Assembly (NCBI GenBank): GCA_026398815.1
Contig: JAPLSA010000022.1
Coordinates: 56,328-120,327 of the forward strand
Length of the DNA stretch: 64,000 bases
Source of the DNA: Gammaproteobacteria bacterium
Lineage (GTDB): Bacteria > Pseudomonadota > Gammaproteobacteria > Nevskiales > Nevskiaceae
Reading direction: 5' to 3'
How positions within the stretch are numbered: position 1 is the stretch's first letter; each line of letters begins with the position of its first letter. Made by a program: the position numbers and the translations under genes. Under the pieces are notes generated by a model that had not been told where the DNA came from, searched no databases, and saw nothing but the letters and a program-made list of their open reading frames with translations. This document shows positions 30,197 through 38,606 of the stretch, piece after piece.

Positions 30197-30650
30197 GGGC
30201 GAAATTTCCGGACAGGATCAGAAGCAGCAGGAAACCAGATGACAGCGCGATCGCCGCCGGCATGCGGCCCGGCCGGCGCCGCTGCAGGCGGGCGACGACA
30301 GCCAGTGAAACGGCCATCAGACCAAGCAAAAGCGCAGCCACCAGCGTGATCGCAAGAATACCCCGGGGGCCGCAGAGCAAGCCGAGCACTGCCATGTACT
30401 TGACGTCCCCGGCGCCAAACTGGCGCAGCGCATAACCCGGCAGGCCGAGCAGCAGCCCGATACCGAAGCCGCTCAGTGCATCGGCGTTGCCGACGCCCAG
30501 CAGGCCGGCACCCTGGATCAGCTGCATCAGTGCTGCGGGCACCAGCACCAGCAGCAGCAACGAATTGGGCACCCGCAACTGCCGGAAATCGGTTCCGGCA
30601 ATCACGAGTGCCCAGAGGGACAGCAGTCCGGAGGTCAGTGCGATCGGCAC
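30186..30650 (-). CDS. tadV: Prepilin peptidase TadV (CpaA)
   Basis: Aspartic prepilin peptidase of the inner membrane that trims Flp and TadE. Both catalytic aspartates are visible, in AGTDFRQLRVPN and in the GxGD motif FGAGDVKYMAVLG. Several membrane helices fill the 154 residues, and the methylase domain of type IV pilus PilD is absent, as usual for TadV. Confidence 0.93.
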   Translation of the reverse strand: MPIALTSGLLSLWALVIAGTDFRQLRVPNSLLLLVLVPAALMQLIQGAGLLGVGNADALSGFGIGLLLGLPGYALRQFGAGDVKYMAVLGLLCGPRGILAITLVAALLLGLMAVSLAVVARLQRRRPGRMPAAIALSSGFLLLLILSGNFAHGF

Positions 30651-30671
30651 CTGCCGGACAGGCCGGTCAGA

Positions 30672-30854
30672 TTAGCCGCCAGCCGCCGCGGTCGACAGGG
30701 CGCCGGAGATGTTGGTGAACAGCGACTGCAGGCTCTGGCCCGAAGTGATCAGCACACCGACGATGACGACGGCGATCAGGCCGACAATCAGGCCGTATTC
30801 AACGGCGCTCGCGCCTTCTTCACGAGTCAGGAAATTCTGGATTTTCTTCAGCAT
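30672..30854 (-). CDS. flp: Flp family type IVb major pilin
   Basis: A 60-residue prepilin: MLKKIQNFLTREEG is the leader, cleaved before ASAVEYGLIVGLIAVVIVG, with the Glu at +5 and Tyr at +6 required in Flp pilins. It is the first gene of the cluster, divergent from apaH. The 5' region (30855-30920) holds an imperfect dyad GGGCGGTAC / GTACTGCCC. The minus-strand order is flp, tadV, tadE, cpaB, rcpA, tadZ, tadA, tadB, tadC, tadD and the DUF3613 gene. Confidence 0.95.
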   Translation of the reverse strand: MLKKIQNFLTREEGASAVEYGLIVGLIAVVIVGVLITSGQSLQSLFTNISGALSTAAAGG

Positions 30855-30980
30855 GGGAGCACTCCGGTTGACGCGTTTGTGGGGGCGGTACGGGCGGGTA
30901 CTGCCCGTGACGAAACCTTATGACAGGGGGTGTGGGCCGTCAAAGCAGCTGATTCCGGCAACTTCTACCGCTCATCGGTT

Positions 30981-31856
30981 ATGGTGCCGGCCGGTTCCGT
31001 ACACCTTCCCTTTCCCGTGGCGATCTACGCAATCGGCGATGTCCAGGGCTGTTGCGACGCCCTCCAGCGGCTGCTCGACCATCTGCATTTCGACCCGGCA
31101 TCCGACCAGCTCTGGCTGGCGGGCGACCTGGTCAATCGCGGCCCGCAGTCGGCGGCCACGCTGCGGCTGGTCCGCTCGCTCGGCGATCGTGCCATCACCG
31201 TGCTCGGCAACCACGACCTGCACCTGCTGGCGGTGGCGGCCGGTGGCAAGCGCGGCCGGCGCGACACGCTGGAGGACGTGCTCGATGCGCCCGACCGCGA
31301 CGAGCTGCTGCACTGGCTGCGCCAGCAGCCGTTGATGCACGCAAGCCGCGACGGCCGCTGGCAGATGCTGCATGCCGGCCTGCCGCCGCAATGGACGATT
31401 GCCGAAGCCGCCGCCCATGCACGGGAAGTCGAGGCGCTGCTGCGCGGCCCGGACGCAAGCCCGCTGCTGCGCCACATGTATGGCGACCAGCCGGACTGCT
31501 GGGACCCAGAACTGACCGGCTGGCCACGGCTGCGCTTCATCGTCAACGCCTTCACGCGGCTGCGTTATTGCACGCCGGACGGCCGCTTCGCCGCCGAGCC
31601 GAAGGGCGCGCCGGGCAGCCAGCCGGACGGTCTGCTGCCGTGGTTCGCGGTGCCTGGCCGGCGCAGCGCCGGCAGCCGCATCGTGTTCGGCCACTGGTCG
31701 ACGCTGGGCCAGGTGCACTGGCCGGACGCCCGGGTCTGGGGGCTCGACACCGGCTGCGTCTGGGGCGGGCGGCTGAGCGCGCTGCGGCTCGACGACGAGA
31801 AGCTGTCCGGCGTCGACTGCGCGCAGTACCGCAGGCCGGGGCACGAGGGCGACTGA
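30981..31856 (+). CDS. apaH: Bis(5'-nucleosyl)-tetraphosphatase, symmetrical
   Basis: Hydrolyses Ap4A to two ADP and also removes Np4 caps from RNA. Metallophosphatase motifs are clear: AIGDVQGC, LAGDLVNRGPQS and VLGNHDLHLL, with the C-terminal FGHWSTLGQ and LDTGCVWGGRL. The start is uncertain. ATG at 30981 gives 291 residues. GTG at 31017 gives 279, closer to E. coli ApaH (280), and a GTACAC stretch between the two could be a -10 box. In E. coli this gene follows rsmA-apaG; here it is split from rsmA by the whole Tad locus, and apaG was not found. Confidence 0.95.
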   Translation: MVPAGSVHLPFPVAIYAIGDVQGCCDALQRLLDHLHFDPASDQLWLAGDLVNRGPQSAATLRLVRSLGDRAITVLGNHDLHLLAVAAGGKRGRRDTLEDVLDAPDRDELLHWLRQQPLMHASRDGRWQMLHAGLPPQWTIAEAAAHAREVEALLRGPDASPLLRHMYGDQPDCWDPELTGWPRLRFIVNAFTRLRYCTPDGRFAAEPKGAPGSQPDGLLPWFAVPGRRSAGSRIVFGHWSTLGQVHWPDARVWGLDTGCVWGGRLSALRLDDEKLSGVDCAQYRRPGHEGD

Positions 31857-31877
31857 GCGCGTGCCCCGCGTTGCGCT

Positions 31878-34340
31878 TCAGTCGCGTCCGGCCCGGGCCG
31901 GCGCACCGGCGAGCAGCAGGCTGGCGAACGCCGGCAGCACCAGCAGGCCGGACACCGCGATCACCGACCAGCCGATCGCCAGCAGCTTGCCGGCGCCGCG
32001 CTGCGCCGGATAGTCGGCCAGGATCCACAGCGCGAAGCCGGCCGCCATCGCCAGCGCCACCAGCAGGATACGGCCGTGCGCGACCAGCGCCGCACGCAGC
32101 GCCGCCATCAGCGGATGGCCGGCCTTCAGCCGGTCGTGCAGATGACGGACGATCAGCAGATGGCCGACCAGCCCGGCCGCCAGGCACATCAGCCATAGCG
32201 TCAGCGTCAGCTGGGTCAGCGCCAGCCCGCTGATGGCCATCAGGCCCAGGCCGATCCAGCCGGCCAAGGCCAGCGGCAGCAGCACGGCAACGGTCGCCAG
32301 CGCATCGCCGAGCAGCAGCCAGCAACCGGCGGCCAGCGCCGCCGCCAGCACCAGCGCCGCCGGTCCCCGGAACGCCAGCAGCGCCTGCTGCCGCGCAAGG
32401 CTGGCACCAAGCGGCCCGGCCGCCAGCTGGCCTTCGACCGGACAGCTGCGGCGCATCGGCTCCGGCAGCGGACCCAGCGGCCGCAGACGGCGCTGTTCGG
32501 CGCAGTAGGCGGCATCGACATCGCGATGGCTGTCGAAGAACTCCGCTGCATTGGCGGTGTTGAAACGCTCGACTTCGTTGGCGACCGCCAGCAGCGATTC
32601 GGCGTCGCGCCGCGACAGGTACAGGGAAATCGGCAGGGTCGCGCAGCCATCGGCGTGCAGGCCGGTATCGGCGCTAATCGGCGCCATCGCCTGGCGCAGG
32701 GTTTCGCGATTGCGCGGCAGCACGCGGAACTTCGGAGAGCCGTCGGCGAACGCCGTCAGCACTCGCCGCTGCGCCTGCGGCAGCGCGGTGCTGCCGGTGA
32801 CCATCGGCAAGTTCTCCAGCTGCCAGACCAGGCGGTCGACCTGTTCCATCACTTCCGGATCGGTGCAGGCATCCGGATCGGCTTCGACGATCACCCGGAA
32901 CTCGCGCACGTTGCGCGGGAACGCCGCCGCCAGCTTGGCGCCATCGGCCTTGGCTGGATTGGCTGGCGACAGGCGGGCCAGATCGGTGGCGGCCGGCTCC
33001 ACCGGTTGATCGCGCTGCAGCCAGCCGCTGACGCCGGCCAGCGCGCCGACGGCGACCATCACGAACAGGCCCAGCCATGGCCGCGCCAGCTGGCCGAGGC
33101 TGGCCAACCGGGCGTCGAACCAGTCCGCCAGCCGCCAGCCGATGCGCGCCGTGCCGGTCCAGCTCAGCAGGATCGGCAGCGCCAGCAGCGTGATCGGCAA
33201 CGCCGCCAGCAGACCCAGCGCGGTCACCACGGCGATCTGCCGGATCAGCGGCACATCACTGATCAGCGCCAGCGCGGCGGCAGCGGCTGTCGCGGTCAGC
33301 AGCACCACCGTCAGCGGCCAGGCCAGCTGATGCCAGCTGCGCAGGCTGGCGCTGAAGCCGGCGTGGCCACCATCGGCCGAGTTGTCGAGCCAGCGCAGGC
33401 CGAACTGCGCCATCGACAACAAGCCGGCCGTCGCCGTCACCGCCAGCGCCCAGGCGGCATCGGGATCGAGCCGCAGACCTGCCAGCTGGATCAGGCCGAG
33501 CTGCCAGATCATCTGGATCACCATGCAGCTGAGGCTGATGGTCGCCACCCGCGCCGCGCCGATCATGAACACCAGCAGCACCGCGCTGAGCAGCAGCCCG
33601 CCGGCGGCTACCAGCAAGGCTTGCGGCACTTCCTCGGCCAGCGCACGGGCAAGCGCCGGCGCACCGCTGACGTGCACGCTGAAGTCGCCACCGCTGGTGG
33701 CCCGCGCGGCCCGCAGCACGTCGTCGATGCCCTGCATGATCTGGTGCTGGTCGAACGGCTGCCCGGTATCGGGATCGCGTGCCAGCCAGGCCGCTTCGAT
33801 CAGCACGCCGCGCCGGTCGGCGCTGACGTAGCGGCCGGTGATGCCGGCCTTGGCGACGTTGCGGCGCAGCCGCGCCAGCTCAGCTGGAGTGGCGTGCTCC
33901 GGATCGAACTCCGCCGGCACCACGCTGCCGCCGAAATAGCGCCCTTCGACTACCTCGACATAGCGGACTTCCGGCGTGAACAGCGAGCGCAGATGGCGGC
34001 GATCGATGCCGGGCAGCGCAGCCAGGCCATCGGTCAGCGCCTTGACGCGCATCAGGAACACCGGGTCATAGAGATCACCGTCGCTACGCAGCACGGCGAT
34101 GCGGACCGGATTGGCGCCGTCGAAGACATCGCGATGGCGAAGGTCGACCTGGCTGTACGGATGGCGCACCGGCTGGGCGCGGTCGAAACCTGCTTCGAGC
34201 GTCAGTCGCGATGCCTGCTCGGCGAGCAGCAGGGTGATCGCCAGCAACACCGCCAGCAGCAGCCGGCGGTGCGCGAAAATCACCGATTCCAGCGCCGACT
34301 TCAGTCGGGCGCCGACGCGTCTGCGCGGTCGGGTACTCAT
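31878..34340 (-). CDS. RND/MMPL family exporter
   Basis: An 820-residue inner-membrane protein with the two-fold RND layout of the MMPL (hydrophobe exporter) type: an N-terminal helix (RLLLAVLLAITLLLAEQ), a first periplasmic domain (about 50-230), five or six helices (about 235-430), a second periplasmic domain (about 440-655) and a C-terminal helix bundle (660-815). Proteins of this type coupled to YCF48-like partners are thought to move lipids, sterols or other hydrophobic compounds, but the substrate is unknown here. It overlaps the YCF48 gene by 4 bases and is the last of four coupled genes beginning with rluD. Confidence 0.87.
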   Translation of the reverse strand: MSTRPRRRVGARLKSALESVIFAHRRLLLAVLLAITLLLAEQASRLTLEAGFDRAQPVRHPYSQVDLRHRDVFDGANPVRIAVLRSDGDLYDPVFLMRVKALTDGLAALPGIDRRHLRSLFTPEVRYVEVVEGRYFGGSVVPAEFDPEHATPAELARLRRNVAKAGITGRYVSADRRGVLIEAAWLARDPDTGQPFDQHQIMQGIDDVLRAARATSGGDFSVHVSGAPALARALAEEVPQALLVAAGGLLLSAVLLVFMIGAARVATISLSCMVIQMIWQLGLIQLAGLRLDPDAAWALAVTATAGLLSMAQFGLRWLDNSADGGHAGFSASLRSWHQLAWPLTVVLLTATAAAAALALISDVPLIRQIAVVTALGLLAALPITLLALPILLSWTGTARIGWRLADWFDARLASLGQLARPWLGLFVMVAVGALAGVSGWLQRDQPVEPAATDLARLSPANPAKADGAKLAAAFPRNVREFRVIVEADPDACTDPEVMEQVDRLVWQLENLPMVTGSTALPQAQRRVLTAFADGSPKFRVLPRNRETLRQAMAPISADTGLHADGCATLPISLYLSRRDAESLLAVANEVERFNTANAAEFFDSHRDVDAAYCAEQRRLRPLGPLPEPMRRSCPVEGQLAAGPLGASLARQQALLAFRGPAALVLAAALAAGCWLLLGDALATVAVLLPLALAGWIGLGLMAISGLALTQLTLTLWLMCLAAGLVGHLLIVRHLHDRLKAGHPLMAALRAALVAHGRILLVALAMAAGFALWILADYPAQRGAGKLLAIGWSVIAVSGLLVLPAFASLLLAGAPARAGRD

Positions 34341-35320
34341 GAACCTGACGGCCGCTTGAGCAGATGCAGGCCGCGCTCGCCGGCCAGCACGGTGGCGCCG
34401 CTGCCGTCGCCGACCGCGATCGCCGACCAGGTGCCCGCCGCCGGGCTTTTCAGCCGCTGCGCCTGGCGCCGGGCGAGATCGGCCAGCAGCACCGTGCCCT
34501 CTGCCCCGGCCAGCAGTGCCTGACTGCGCCCGAACACCGCGCAGGCGTGCAGCGCCTGGCCGGAACCGGTGGCAATCGCCTGCCAGCCGCCGTCGCGCAC
34601 CGCCTTGCTGAGCCAGGCCTGGCCGCGCAGCCCGCAGATCAGCGAACCGCTGCTGCCGTAGGCGGCGGCAGCGAACACCGTGGCTTCCATCGGCGAGACC
34701 TGCTTCGACCAGCTGCGGCCGGCGTCGGTCGACAACAGCAGCCGGCCCTGCTCGCCGACGATCAGCAGGTCGTCGTTGCCGAGTCTGACGATCGCGTGCA
34801 GGTTCAGCTCGTCCTCGTCGACCACCGGGGCATTGACCGGCGACCAGCTGGCGCCGCCATCGACCGTGCGCAGGAACAGGCCGAAGGCGCCGACCGCGAA
34901 GCCGCGCCGGCGATCGACGAACAGCACGTCGAGCAGCGGCTTCTCCATCTCCGGTTCGAACTGCTGCAGCGCCCAGCTGGCACCGCCGTCGCGGGTCGAC
35001 AGGATCACGGCGTCATGGCCGACCGCCCAGCCGTTGCGGGCATCGACGAAGCTGATCGCGGTCAGCGCGGCACGGACCGGCACCGGAACCTGCCGCCATT
35101 TCTTGCCGTCGGCCGAACGCAGGATCTGGCCGCGTTCACCGACCGCGACATAGCCGGACCCGACCTGCGCCACATCGAGCATCAGGCTGCTGGCCGCCCG
35201 AGGCGCCATCAGCGCCGGACGCGGCGCGATGGCGGCCGGCGCCGCCCGCAGCGACGGCAGCGTGAACAGCGCGCCGACCAGCAGCGCGCACGACAGTCGA
35301 GCCAGATTCGGCATCGGCAT
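34337..35320 (-). CDS. YCF48-like beta-propeller protein, exported
   Basis: A 327-residue protein with a signal peptide (LARLSCALLVGALFTLPSLRA) and repeated propeller blades of the BNR/YCF48 kind: GYVAVGERGQILRSADGKKW, NGWAVGHDAVILSTRDGGASW, RGFAVGAFGLFLRTVDGGASW and DLLIVGEQGRLLLSTDAGRSW. YCF48 proteins in plants and cyanobacteria assist photosystem II; in non-photosynthetic proteobacteria they usually sit beside an MMPL exporter, as here, and may be a periplasmic partner of it. Its ATG shares one base with the pgeF stop (TGATG), so it is translationally coupled. Confidence 0.86.
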   Translation of the reverse strand: MPMPNLARLSCALLVGALFTLPSLRAAPAAIAPRPALMAPRAASSLMLDVAQVGSGYVAVGERGQILRSADGKKWRQVPVPVRAALTAISFVDARNGWAVGHDAVILSTRDGGASWALQQFEPEMEKPLLDVLFVDRRRGFAVGAFGLFLRTVDGGASWSPVNAPVVDEDELNLHAIVRLGNDDLLIVGEQGRLLLSTDAGRSWSKQVSPMEATVFAAAAYGSSGSLICGLRGQAWLSKAVRDGGWQAIATGSGQALHACAVFGRSQALLAGAEGTVLLADLARRQAQRLKSPAAGTWSAIAVGDGSGATVLAGERGLHLLKRPSGS

Positions 35321-36063
35321 CAGTGGGGATCGATCCAGACCAGGGCCGCCATCCGGCCACAGATGCCGTCGCGGCGAAACGAGTAGAAACGTGCCGGATC
35401 GGCGTGGGTGCTGATGCCGCCGCCGTAGACACGGCGCAGGCCTGCTGCCGCCAGCCGTTGCCGGGCCAGCGCGAACAGGTCGCCGTAATGCTTGCCCGGC
35501 GCATTGCCGGGCCGGAAGCAGGCAGCGGCGGCGGAATCGGCCGCGATGAAGGCGGCGCGGACTTCGTCACCGACCTCGAAGGCTTCCGGACCGATCGCCG
35601 GCCCGAGCCAGGCCAGCAGCCGCGCCGGATCGCAGTCGAGCGCGGCGACCGTACGCTCCAGCACGCCGCTGCACAGGCCACGCCAGCCGGCATGAGCGGC
35701 GGCCACCCGCGAGCCGTCATCGGCGCACAGCAGCACTGGCAGGCAGTCGGCAGCCTGCACGGCGCAGACCACTCCGGGCTGCCGGGTGAATGCCGCATCG
35801 GCCTCCGGCTCGATCCGCGCCTGCGGCCATTCGATGACCTGCGTGCCGTGCACCTGGCGCAGCCAACCCGGGGCTTGCGGCAGCTGCAGCGCCGAGGCCA
35901 GCAGGCGGTGGTTCTCGGCCACCGCCTCGGCATCGTCGCCGCAGTGGCGGCCGAGGTTCAGGCCGGCGTGGGCGGCGGTGCTGACGCCGCCCGCACGCGT
36001 GGTGAAGGCGGCGCGAACGGCCGGCGGAGCCGGCCAGTCCGGAATGATCGGCTGCAGGCTCAT
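35320..36063 (-). CDS. pgeF: Peptidoglycan editing factor PgeF (YfiH, multicopper-oxidase-like fold)
   Basis: Member of the DUF152/YfiH family. In E. coli it prevents L-Ser replacing L-Ala in peptidoglycan stem peptides; other members act as purine nucleoside phosphorylases or adenosine deaminases. The metal-binding residues are recognisable in RQVHGTQV, VQAADCLPVLL, AAAHAGWRGL and the C-terminal FYSFRRDGICGR. It overlaps rluD by 4 bases (ATGA); rluD-pgeF is a conserved gammaproteobacterial pair. Confidence 0.94.
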   Translation of the reverse strand: MSLQPIIPDWPAPPAVRAAFTTRAGGVSTAAHAGLNLGRHCGDDAEAVAENHRLLASALQLPQAPGWLRQVHGTQVIEWPQARIEPEADAAFTRQPGVVCAVQAADCLPVLLCADDGSRVAAAHAGWRGLCSGVLERTVAALDCDPARLLAWLGPAIGPEAFEVGDEVRAAFIAADSAAAACFRPGNAPGKHYGDLFALARQRLAAAGLRRVYGGGISTHADPARFYSFRRDGICGRMAALVWIDPH

Positions 36064-37031
36064 CGCGCCGCGGCCGCGCGCTGCTGGACATCGGCGCGCA
36101 GCCGATCCAGCAGCCGCAGCATGTCGGCCGGCGGCTCGGCGCTGAATTCCAGTTCTTCGCCGGTCACCGGATGTTCCAGCCGCAGCTCGCGGGCGTGCAG
36201 CGCCTGCCGGGGAAAGCCGTTCAGCGCGGCGCGCAGGGTGTCGTCGATGTTGCGGCCGCGCGTCACCTTGCCGCCGTAGACCGCGTCGCCGACGATCGGA
36301 TGAAGGATCTGCGCCATGTGCACGCGGATCTGGTGGGTGCGGCCGGTTTCCAGGCGCACACGCAGCAAGGTGTGGTTCGGGAAGCGCTCCTGCACGCGGT
36401 AATGGGTGACGGCCGGGCGGCCATCGCTGACCACCGCCATCTTCAGCCGGTTGCGCGGATCGCGGCCGATCGGCGCATCGACGGTGCCGCCGGCGGTCAT
36501 CGCGCCGTTGACCAGCGCGTCGTACTCGCGGTTGATCTCGCGCGCCGCCATGTCGCTGACCAGCCGCGTGTAGGCGGTCAGCGTCAGGCCGACGATCAGC
36601 AGTCCGCTGGTGTCCTTGTCGAGCCGGTGGACGAGCCCGGCGCGCGGCAGCAGCTCGGTTTTCGGGAACCGGTGCAGCAGCGCGTTCTGCATCGTCGAGT
36701 CGCTCTGCCCGGCACCGGGGTGCACGGTCAGGCCCGGCGGCTTGTTGATCACCGCGATGTCGTCGTCCTCGAACACCACCTCCAGCGGGATCGCCTGCGG
36801 ACGGTCGTTGCCGGCCAGCGGGGATTCCTCGGCGGTCAGGCTCAGGCAGTCACCGGTGGCCACCGGCTGCCGGGACTTCTCGGCGGCGACGCCGTTGACG
36901 GTCAGCGCGCCGTCGTCGATCCACGACTTCAGCCGCGATCGCGACCACGCCGGGAACAACTGCGCGGCCACCGCGTCCAAGCGCTGGCCATCGAGGTGTT
37001 CGGGGACTTCCGCCTGCTCGATCCGGCTCAT
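36060..37031 (-). CDS. rluD: 23S rRNA pseudouridine(1911/1915/1917) synthase
   Basis: Makes three pseudouridines in helix 69 of 23S rRNA, important for subunit joining. It has an S4 domain (LDGQRLDAVAAQLFPAWSRS...LTVNG) and the RluA-type catalytic domain with the Asp in LVHRLDKDTSGLLIV, followed by LETGRTHQIRVHM. The start at 37031 (MSRIEQAEV) gives 323 residues, normal for RluD. It is divergent from bamD, as in E. coli, and leads the coupled series rluD-pgeF-YCF48-RND. Confidence 0.96.
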   Translation of the reverse strand: MSRIEQAEVPEHLDGQRLDAVAAQLFPAWSRSRLKSWIDDGALTVNGVAAEKSRQPVATGDCLSLTAEESPLAGNDRPQAIPLEVVFEDDDIAVINKPPGLTVHPGAGQSDSTMQNALLHRFPKTELLPRAGLVHRLDKDTSGLLIVGLTLTAYTRLVSDMAAREINREYDALVNGAMTAGGTVDAPIGRDPRNRLKMAVVSDGRPAVTHYRVQERFPNHTLLRVRLETGRTHQIRVHMAQILHPIVGDAVYGGKVTRGRNIDDTLRAALNGFPRQALHARELRLEHPVTGEELEFSAEPPADMLRLLDRLRADVQQRAAAAR

Positions 37032-37099
37032 CGGTACCCGTATCCCGGTCGTTGCACGGGCGCTGCGGCCGCTGGGAATTGGGGCCCGCAGCCATGGGC

Positions 37100-37105
37100 T
37101 ATACT
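37100..37105 (+). promoter_or_regulatory. Possible -10 box for bamD
   Basis: TATACT followed by CGTTTTTTGACTCAACG in the 96-base divergent region between rluD and bamD. It would place the transcription start about 15 bases before the ATG at 37128. The -35 region is weak (TTGGGG at 37079 gives only 15-base spacing). Confidence 0.45.
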
Positions 37106-37127
37106 CGTTTTTTGACTCAACGTGCTG

Positions 37128-38576
37128 ATGCTCCGCGTAATGATCAATCGTTCCTTCCGCGGTCCTTCCGCGTCGCGCACGCTGCGCGTTCTCTGCCTGC
37201 TGTCGCTCGTTGCCGCCACCGCCGGCTGTGCTTCCAAGGAGAAGCGCGACAACCCCGACAACCCGTTCCGGGCCGGCACCGATGTCGGCTCCGGCGGCGT
37301 GCCGCAGTCCGAGGCGGTGCTCCGCCAGCAGGCGATGAAGGCCTACGCCAAGGCGCATTCGGCACTGCTGAACACCGACTACGAAGCGGCGGTCGACCAG
37401 TTCACGCAGCTGATCGCCCGCTACCCGTTCACCGAGTTCGCCACCCAGGCCGAGCTTGAAAAGGTCTTCGCGCAGTATCGCAGTTTCAAGCCGGACGAGG
37501 CGCTGCTGGGTGCCGACCGTTTCCTGCGCGAACACCCGCGCCACAAGAGCGCCGACTACGTCCAGTATCTCAAGGGCCTGATCAACGCCGCGCGCACCGA
37601 ATCGGTCAGCGACTTCCTGCCGATCGACAGCAGCAAGAAGGACGTCAATGCCGAACGCCGCGCCTACGAGGACTTCGCGGTGCTGGTGCAGCGCTACCCG
37701 AACAGCGTCTACACCGGCGATGCGCGCAAGCGGATGATCTACCTGCGCAACCGCATTGCCAGCCACGAGCTGTCGATCGTCCGCTTCTACATCAAGCGTC
37801 AGGCCTGGGTCGCGGTGTCGAAGCGCGCCGAGAACCTGATCGCCGAATACCCCGGCGCACCGGCCACCGTCGAGGCGCTGTCACTGCTCCGGCTGAGCTA
37901 CGAGAAGCTCGGCCAGACCTCGCAGATCGCCGATCTCGACCGGATCATCGCCGCCAACCAGGAATCGATCCGGCAGGCTGGTGTGCCGAAGGTCAAGCCG
38001 GGCCCGCGCAGCCGCATCGGCTTCCCCGAAGAGGCGGCCTCCACCGCCCAGGCCCCGGCCACCGAGGCTGCGACCGCCGCCGCCAGCCCCGCCGAAGCGC
38101 AGCAGGAAGAGCCGAAGGGCCTCTTCGGCAAGCTCTCCGGCTTCCTGAACGGGCTCAACAAGAGCTACACGCTGGATGCCGACAAGACCGCGAAGGCTGC
38201 CGACGGCACTGCCGGCGAGGCCCGCAAGGCACCGGCTGCTGACGAGGCCAAGCATCCGGTCGGCGACGCCTCGCTGGTCACCGGGCCGTACACCGGGGAG
38301 CCGGTGGTGGTCGACGTGCCGCCGGTATTTTCGGATAGTGGCGTGGCGCCGGCCGCGAAGCCGGACAGCGCACCGGCCGCCGCAGCTGCGGCCAGCAGCG
38401 ATGCCGCCAAGGCCGAGCCGCAGAAGGATGAAGGGGGTGGCCTGTTCGACTTCCTGAACAAGAGCTACACCATCGGCGGCGACAAGAAAGCCGAACCGGC
38501 CGCCGATCGCTCCACCGGGACACCGGACACCGCCACGCCGGAAGCCGCACCGGCCGAGCCGGCTGCCGCCAAGTAA
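37128..38576 (+). CDS. bamD: Outer-membrane assembly lipoprotein BamD with long C-terminal tail
   Basis: Essential Bam-complex lipoprotein. A lipoprotein signal ends in VAATAGC. The five-TPR core occupies about residues 55-270 (AMKAYAKAHSALLNTDYEAAVDQF, FAQYRSFKPDEALLGADRFLRE, FYIKRQAWVAVSKRAENLI). The core normally ends the protein at about 240-280 residues; here about 200 more follow. This tail is rich in Ala, Pro, Glu and Lys and holds two related motifs, GLFGKLSGFLNGLNKSYTLD (from about 331) and GGGLFDFLNKSYTIGGDK (from about 437). Both read GLF-x-FLN-NKSYT followed by D-K. The tail is probably disordered and periplasmic; its role is unknown. ATG at 37140 is an alternative start. Confidence 0.93.
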   Translation: MLRVMINRSFRGPSASRTLRVLCLLSLVAATAGCASKEKRDNPDNPFRAGTDVGSGGVPQSEAVLRQQAMKAYAKAHSALLNTDYEAAVDQFTQLIARYPFTEFATQAELEKVFAQYRSFKPDEALLGADRFLREHPRHKSADYVQYLKGLINAARTESVSDFLPIDSSKKDVNAERRAYEDFAVLVQRYPNSVYTGDARKRMIYLRNRIASHELSIVRFYIKRQAWVAVSKRAENLIAEYPGAPATVEALSLLRLSYEKLGQTSQIADLDRIIAANQESIRQAGVPKVKPGPRSRIGFPEEAASTAQAPATEAATAAASPAEAQQEEPKGLFGKLSGFLNGLNKSYTLDADKTAKAADGTAGEARKAPAADEAKHPVGDASLVTGPYTGEPVVVDVPPVFSDSGVAPAAKPDSAPAAAAAASSDAAKAEPQKDEGGGLFDFLNKSYTIGGDKKAEPAADRSTGTPDTATPEAAPAEPAAAK

Positions 38577-38580
38577 AACG

Positions 38581-38605
38581 GCCACGCCGCGCGAGCGGCG
38601 CTGGC
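38581..38605. terminator. Stem-loop between convergent bamD and nadE
   Basis: GCCACGCCGC GCGA GCGGCGCTGGC forms a 10-bp stem with one bulged base and a GCGA tetraloop, within the 30 bases between two convergent stops. No T-run follows. Confidence 0.5.
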
Positions 38606-38606
38606 G

